15,512 nucleotides of DNA from JABMMZ01 sp964600345 (lineage in GTDB: Bacteria; Bacteroidota; Bacteroidia; NS11-12g; UBA955), in NCBI GenBank assembly GCA_964600345.1, contig CAZRKA010000073.1, positions 1-15,512 on the forward strand, in the 5' to 3' direction. Positions within the stretch are counted from its first letter, which is position 1, and the number at the start of each line of letters is the position of its first letter. Positions 12,853 to 15,512 of this stretch are shown one piece after another. The notes below the pieces were generated by a model. It saw only the letters and a list, made by a program, of their open reading frames with translations, made no database searches and had not been told where the DNA came from. The position numbers were made by a program, and so were the translations under genes.

Positions 12853-15512
12853 ATGGGCACGATGAGGGTTAATACAAAAGAACCATTTGAACTTGTTTTC
12901 AGCCTCTACAAGCATCCTCAGCTTGGTTATCTGCTCGAATACATTGCCGTTCAATTAATGCCCAACGGTCAGTACAGTTTGCTTTCTCAAAAACTTCACC
13001 ACAATACAGCCGCCGACTTCGGTGCCGGTAAAGAAGCAACGGATTTCCTCAAAATACTTGATGAAACCGAACCTGAAGCTCTGATTAAAAAGTTTTATCC
13101 GGCAAAAAAACCGCTCAGAGCAGTCGATTTTTTTTCTAAACATTATACCCCTGAACTGCATAACAGGATCAGGCCATTTATAGAAAAGCGCATTTTAAAA
13201 GTGCTCGAAAAACTTGAGGGCAAGAAACTATTTCTGGCGAAGGACAAGAATTTTACTCATACACCTCTTAGTATAGCCTCCGAAAAAGCAGGCATTTTAT
13301 TTCATTTCAGGAGGAACGAAACAGGAACCAATTATTTTGCTACTATTAAACTCGGGGATCAGAAAATAAGTTTCAGCCAGAACAACAGCGAACTTATCAT
13401 TCAGGAACCTGCCTGGTTATTGTGTATGAACAGGCTTATTACATTTAAAAAAGAAACTGACGGCAACAAGATAAAACCCTTCCTGCTTAAAAAATTCATC
13501 AGTATTCCGCGTCAGAGTGAGGCTGTATATTTTGAAAAGTTTGTAAAACCCCTGATTGAAAATTACGATGTTTATGCAGAGGGGTTCGAAATAAAATCGG
13601 AACAATACCGTGCATTTCCAATTCTAAAGCTCACAAGCTTTGGAGAATATAAACTATGCGCAGCCTTGTATTTCAATTACGGTCCATACCAGTTTCCTTA
13701 TCATTCGCAGAAAATGGTTTCTGTATCACTCGAAAAAAACGAAGACCGATATATATTCCATCGCATCAAACGCTCCAAACAATGGGAAAACACAATGGTT
13801 TCTGTTCTCAACAGAACCGGAATGGTTCAACTGGAAGGTTCACTTTTTGTTCCCGAAAATCAGCGCGAAAGCACTATCAGTATCCTTAACAGAAATACCG
13901 AAGAACTGAAATTACAGGGTTTTGTGATTGACCAGAGCAATCTCAATAAAACCTATCATCTGGGAGACAGTAGCGTATCATTCAGAATCTCAAAAAACCG
14001 TGATTGGTTCGATCTTGAGGCAATTGTATATTTTGGTAAATTCGAAATCCCGTTTTTAAAACTCAGGCAATATATCCTGAGTGGCAACCGCGAGTTTGAA
14101 CTTCCCGACGGGAATATTGCAATCATTCCTGAAGAATGGTTTACCAGATACTCCGGTTTATTTGATTTTGCAGATCACAACAACTCTCAGCTCAAGATAA
14201 AGAAATATCACTTCGGCCTGCTTGAAGGCATGTTCAAAGAGCATGAATTTAAACAAAGTGAAACCATCGAACCTTTTGATCCGAATTACGACTACGCACT
14301 GCCTGAAGGTTTGAAAGCACAACTGCGACCATATCAGATAAGTGGATACAACTGGCTGAGATACATGGAAACTCAGGGTTTTGGTGCCTGTCTGGCAGAT
14401 GATATGGGATTGGGTAAAACAATACAAGTACTGGCCTATCTTCAATACAGAAAAGAAAACGGTATCCCTGTCGCAATGGTAGCTGAGAACGAAAAACAGG
14501 AAAAACTTGCGCTTGCGCAGCTTAATTTGTTTCCTGAAATGCTGACTATTGAAGAAACGCCGGACAAATCTGAGGAACACATCTGCAGTCTTGTGATAGT
14601 TCCAACTTCACTTATTTACAACTGGCAGAGCGAAGCTCAGAAATACTCCGGACTCAGGATGTATGTGCACACCGGCTTTAACCGGACCAGAGCTATCAGT
14701 GATATCAGCAAACGATATGATTTAATCATAAGCAGCTACGGTACTGTCAGGAATGATATAGAACTTTTCTCTCAGATTCATTTCGACACCATTGTACTTG
14801 ACGAATCACAGGCAATTAAAAACCCTGCATCACAGACTTCAATTTCTGTCAATCAACTGAGGGCAGGACAGAAAATTGTAATGACAGGCACACCGGTCGA
14901 AAACAGTATTACCGATTTATGGAGTCAGATTAATTTTCTTAATCCCGGTATACTTGGCAACTATCACTATTTCAGCAAAAAATTTGTCAGTTCAATAGAA
15001 AAAGAGAAGAACGAAGAAGAGACCAGGAACCTTCGCAATATTGTGAGACCATTCATACTCAGGAGAACAAAGGAACAGGTTGCTGCCGACCTTCCGGGTA
15101 AAACAGAGAAAATTGTTTTCTGTGAAATGAGCGATGAACAGAAACAAAAATATGAAAGTATCAAATCCCTCTTCAGGAATGAACTTTTAACGGCCATTTC
15201 CGAAAACGGATTCAGAAAATCCAATCTGATGATATTAAACGGACTTATTAAACTGCGGCAAATCGCCAATCACCCTGTGCTTGCAGAACCGGATTACCTG
15301 GCAGGTTCAGGTAAATTTGAACAAATTATATCCAGCCTGCACAATGTGATTGAGTCCGGTCATAAGGTTTTAATTTTTTCTCAATTTGTACAACATCTTA
15401 ATCTGATTAGAAATTACCTTGACAGTCAGGATATTAAATATTTCTATATCGCGGGTAATATCCCGGCTATGGAACGGAAGCATCTGGTTGACCGTTTTCA
15501 GAAAGAAGAACA
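12853..15512 (+). CDS. SNF2-family DEAD/DEAH-box helicase, 3' truncated
   Basis: The frame stays open from ATG 12853 to the window end (886 full codons, no stop), so the C-terminus is missing. An in-frame TGA at 12835-12837 bounds it upstream. ATG 12853 gives a leader consistent with the promoter; ATG 12862 is an alternative. Residues 1-490 form a long N-terminal region of beta-rich sequence without zinc-binding cysteines, as in bacterial SNF2-associated proteins. The ATPase core follows: LRPYQISGYNWL (about 492-503), Walker A DDMGLGKT (516-523), motif Ia VIVPTSLIYNW, Walker B/motif II DESQ (650-653) then AIKNP, and motif III TGTPVEN (678-684). The second RecA lobe begins with KVLIFSQF (about 838) and a GNIPAMERK motif. 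A 30-40-residue charged insertion lies between motifs I and Ia. Family members are ATP-driven duplex-DNA translocases that remodel protein-DNA complexes; the cellular target here is unknown. Confidence 0.93.
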   Translation, partial: MGTMRVNTKEPFELVFSLYKHPQLGYLLEYIAVQLMPNGQYSLLSQKLHHNTAADFGAGKEATDFLKILDETEPEALIKKFYPAKKPLRAVDFFSKHYTPELHNRIRPFIEKRILKVLEKLEGKKLFLAKDKNFTHTPLSIASEKAGILFHFRRNETGTNYFATIKLGDQKISFSQNNSELIIQEPAWLLCMNRLITFKKETDGNKIKPFLLKKFISIPRQSEAVYFEKFVKPLIENYDVYAEGFEIKSEQYRAFPILKLTSFGEYKLCAALYFNYGPYQFPYHSQKMVSVSLEKNEDRYIFHRIKRSKQWENTMVSVLNRTGMVQLEGSLFVPENQRESTISILNRNTEELKLQGFVIDQSNLNKTYHLGDSSVSFRISKNRDWFDLEAIVYFGKFEIPFLKLRQYILSGNREFELPDGNIAIIPEEWFTRYSGLFDFADHNNSQLKIKKYHFGLLEGMFKEHEFKQSETIEPFDPNYDYALPEGLKAQLRPYQISGYNWLRYMETQGFGACLADDMGLGKTIQVLAYLQYRKENGIPVAMVAENEKQEKLALAQLNLFPEMLTIEETPDKSEEHICSLVIVPTSLIYNWQSEAQKYSGLRMYVHTGFNRTRAISDISKRYDLIISSYGTVRNDIELFSQIHFDTIVLDESQAIKNPASQTSISVNQLRAGQKIVMTGTPVENSITDLWSQINFLNPGILGNYHYFSKKFVSSIEKEKNEEETRNLRNIVRPFILRRTKEQVAADLPGKTEKIVFCEMSDEQKQKYESIKSLFRNELLTAISENGFRKSNLMILNGLIKLRQIANHPVLAEPDYLAGSGKFEQIISSLHNVIESGHKVLIFSQFVQHLNLIRNYLDSQDIKYFYIAGNIPAMERKHLVDRFQKEE

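Noticed and set aside
14158..14580. 140-codon minus-strand open frame
   Set aside because: Antisense to the ATPase core of the SNF2 gene, including the Walker A region; its Phe/Arg-rich translation has no family features.

Overview
The window looks like a chromosomal segment from a member of the Bacteroidota. Four things support this: promoters of the TTTG / TAnnTTTG type, A-rich leaders without Shine-Dalgarno sequences, a very large PKD-repeat surface protein ending in a type B (CHU_C / gliding-motility-associated) C-terminal domain of the type IX secretion system, and a TonB-dependent receptor under a TPP riboswitch. The genus cannot be named from the sequence alone.

Layout. (1) 1-402 (+): the 3' part of a GNAT acetyltransferase of the RimJ/RimL type, cut by the window start. 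(2) 588-881 (+): a small unrecognised gene with a clear promoter. (3) 882-1187: noncoding, ending in a strong intrinsic terminator that serves the minus strand. (4) 1188-6752 (-): a secreted protein of 1854 residues with about 20 tandem PKD-like repeats and a T9SS type B sorting domain. (5) 6753-6942: an AT-rich spacer holding that gene's promoter. (6) 6943-9396 (-): a TonB-dependent outer-membrane receptor. (7) 9397-9657 (-): its leader, with a promoter, a TPP (THI-element) aptamer that starts almost at the inferred +1, and an expression platform. (8) 9658-12599 (-): a tight three-gene operon, read as aldehyde dehydrogenase, MeaB/ArgK GTPase, then flavodoxin-fold NAD(P)H-dependent FMN reductase. 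(9) 12600-12852: a divergent promoter region. (10) 12853-15512 (+): a SNF2-family helicase open to the window end; it was found by reading the frame directly because it has no stop in the window.

How the parts work together. The most informative functional link is the TPP riboswitch directly upstream of the TonB receptor. It makes thiamin or a thiamin precursor or phosphate the likely cargo, which the protein sequence alone would not reveal. I also see a 12-bp helix that could form between the 5' strand of the aptamer (P1/P2) and a site just before the receptor start codon, a plausible switching helix. The PKD protein has its own promoter and terminator and is probably a separate cell-surface or adhesion transcription unit. 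The dehydrogenase operon suggests amino-acid or aromatic catabolism (a muconic-semialdehyde type ALDH) beside a cobalamin-enzyme chaperone, but no mutase is in view. I found no CRISPR array, tRNA, rRNA, insertion sequence or prophage. I did not find a convincing wholly new system; the riboswitch leader is the best candidate for follow-up.
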